Positions 62,806-64,000 of a stretch of 64,000 bases of DNA are shown here, in pieces (the stretch's first letter is position 1; each line of letters begins with the position of its first letter). The position numbers and the translations under genes are program-made. Under the pieces are notes generated by a model, which saw only the letters and a program-made list of their open reading frames with translations, ran no database searches and had not been told where the DNA came from. This DNA comes from Diphasiastrum complanatum (Eukaryota; Streptophyta; Lycopodiopsida; Lycopodiales; Lycopodiaceae), in contig CM055104.1 of NCBI GenBank assembly GCA_029204225.1, forward strand, positions 49,495,399-49,559,398, in the 5' to 3' direction.

Positions 62806-63562
62806 AGGATTGGGTTAGGGCTTAAGGACTTAGGGGTTGGTTAGGTTAGGGCTATAGATAGGTAGGGTTAGGTTTATTTTTTTATATTAAACTTTAAAAT
62901 GAAAGATGTGAAAAAACTTTACAAGGGAAACAAAACTCTAGAGTCGAAAAAATTTGAAGTGCTTCTCTCTCACTTGGAAAAATTAAAAGAAATTTTTTAA
63001 AAATCTGGCAATTCTGACCCATATCCACTAATTTGATCATAACTTCCTCAATATTGATCCAAATCATGCCAACTCAGTACTTCTAAAAGCTACAACAAGT
63101 CCTATCAGCCCATAGGATCATATCAATGATTGAATGATACTTGATAGGTCAAAATAACAACAGAACAGGTCTGAAAATTTTGAAGAAGAAAAACTAACAA
63201 GACTAGAGCTACAAATCAAGATTTGTCATAACTTTTTGCATACTAATCCAAATGACCTGCCTTATCAATCAGATCAAAGCTAAGACAATTCTCTAAAATC
63301 TTATGTAAAAAAACTTGAGATAAAGACTCAAATCAAATCTAAAAAATTTAAACAAGATAAAAGGAAAATTCTAATCACCTATTTTGATAGCTTTTGAGAA
63401 AAGTGCAATAACTTTTGCATCTCTTTTCCAAATGTCTTGCAAATTGGTGCAAATGAAAGTTAAACAGAGGTCTACATACTTATGGAATCAAATTAGAAAT
63501 GAAAAATAAAATTGAATGTTAAAAATTCTTCTGAACAGAACTGAAATTTTTAAAGTAGACAA
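62806..63562. other. no gene; possible LTR remainder
   Basis: No ORF. ATAACTT....ATACTAATCCAAAT-like phrases recur about three times (63040, 63225, 63405). If the direct repeat is the end of an LTR, this could be the rest of it, but the left copy lacks this part. Confidence 0.35.
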
Positions 63563-63851
63563 GGAGGAAGATCTCACTTGCAAATGAGCCAAAAAATTCA
63601 CAAAATGATATCTCTTGCCTAATTATAGACAATACTCTTACATAACTAAACATAACTATCTTGAGGGTTAGTTAGCCCTTGTTAAGTATTATTTAAACTA
63701 CATTGGGCCCTTATTGGCCTATTATCCTTATTAATTAATTTGAAGGGCCTAAAGAGGGAACCGCCTTGTGATAGCTCCTTTTGGGCCTACAAAGCTTACA
63801 ATGGATATTATATTGCCTTGAAAGACATTGATGTACTAAAAGTACATGACA
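63563..63851 (-). repeat. direct repeat, right copy (LTR-like)
   Basis: Pairs with 55535-55829, including TGGGCCCTTATTG.CCTATTATCC, AAGAGGGAACCGCCTTG and CTTTTGGGCCTACAAAGC. It ends CATGACA at 63851. No matching 5-bp flank could be fixed because the partner's outer edge is undefined. Confidence 0.7.
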
Positions 63852-64000
63852 AAAATAATCATAATACTTAAGTTAGATGAGTCATAGATTGTGAAAGGGC
63901 AGAAGATGGAGAGAGTTAGTATAACTCTTATGAATGGTGCACTATCACAAGCATTGGACCAAAGAGACTTCAGATTCAGTGTCCAGTCCGAAAATGATAT

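Larger units (their letters stand above)
55535..63851 (-). mobile_element. decayed minus-strand gag-bearing element between direct repeats
   Basis: The ~300-bp direct repeats bracket minus-strand ORFs, two of which have Gypsy-like gag text. No protease, RT, RNase H or integrase is seen, and I found no PBS next to the right repeat, so the repeats may be only parts of longer LTRs. The small Copia element at 56963-60414 is nested inside. Interpretation as a single non-autonomous LTR element is tentative. Confidence 0.45.

Noticed and set aside
62813-62878. GGTTAGGG-like words suggesting telomeric sequence
   Set aside because: The words are irregular and not a TTTAGGG array; this is leader-like repeat sequence, not a telomere.
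1-64000. CRISPR arrays, tRNA or rRNA genes
   Set aside because: No spaced identical repeats of CRISPR type and no clear tRNA cloverleaf or rRNA sequence were seen; the periodic repeats here are tandem without unique spacers.

Overview
This window looks like transposon-packed nuclear DNA from a land plant with a large genome. The DNA is AT-rich, plant-type Copia and Gypsy retrotransposons and a CACTA element are nested inside one another, and probable spliced genes with GT..AG introns occur. A non-seed plant such as a fern fits the mix, which includes a ParB/DNA-methyltransferase element and a Replitron-like HUH gene. That placement is an inference; no host marker gene settles it. I see no bacterial operons, CRISPR arrays, rRNA or tRNA genes.

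Layout. (1) 1-13.0 kb: a minus-strand Copia element, decayed at both ends. It is cut by a solo-LTR-like insert (about 2.25-2.98 kb) and by a complete plus-strand Copia insertion at 3258-11677 with 650-bp LTRs, a tRNA-iMet-type PBS, a PPT and a perfect ATTTT target duplication. The inserted element carries a 2.36-kb internal tandem duplication, and its reverse-transcriptase core is replaced by unrelated sequence. (2) 13.0-18.9 kb: LTR scraps, then a second decayed plus-strand Copia element. (3) 18.9-26.9 kb: a Ptta/En-Spm-like fragment, tandem and hairpin repeats, and one clean small ORF (24488-24877, minus) encoding a likely secreted peptide precursor, the best host-gene candidate here. (4) 27.0-38.9 kb: a minus-strand CACTA TNP2 transposase split by a Gypsy element (27995-37384, perfect CCTTC duplication) that lost protease and RT but keeps an RNase H, an integrase and a long extra 3' ORF.

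(5) 40.5-47.7 kb is the most unusual part. A DDE-type transposase-like gene (minus, 43720 to 40567) and a gene combining a ParB-like domain with a beta-class DNA N6/N4 methyltransferase (plus, about 44.69-47.66 kb) are transcribed away from each other. Between them lie about ten copies of a 17-bp palindrome (CCTATGCTNAGCATAGG), several of them in a long inverted repeat; three more copies sit inside the methyltransferase gene. I infer one mobile element that carries its own DNA-modifying and possibly site-binding protein. Both genes carry breaks, so this copy is probably dead, although the last methyltransferase exon is open and has its SAM-binding motif.

(6) 47.7-55.4 kb: AT-rich DNA, a Copia RNase H remnant ending at a long (CT)n tract, a Replitron-like HUH endonuclease gene (minus, 52674 to about 51217), a GC-rich repeat island and a broken gene fragment (minus, about 54.99-53.84 kb). 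(7) 55.5-63.85 kb: a degenerate minus-strand gag-bearing element between ~300-bp direct repeats, interrupted by a small non-autonomous Copia element (56963-60414, perfect TTGAA duplication), then repeat-rich sequence.

Nearly every gene belongs to a mobile element and most are broken. The nesting gives a relative order of events: the elements with perfect target duplications are younger than those they interrupt.
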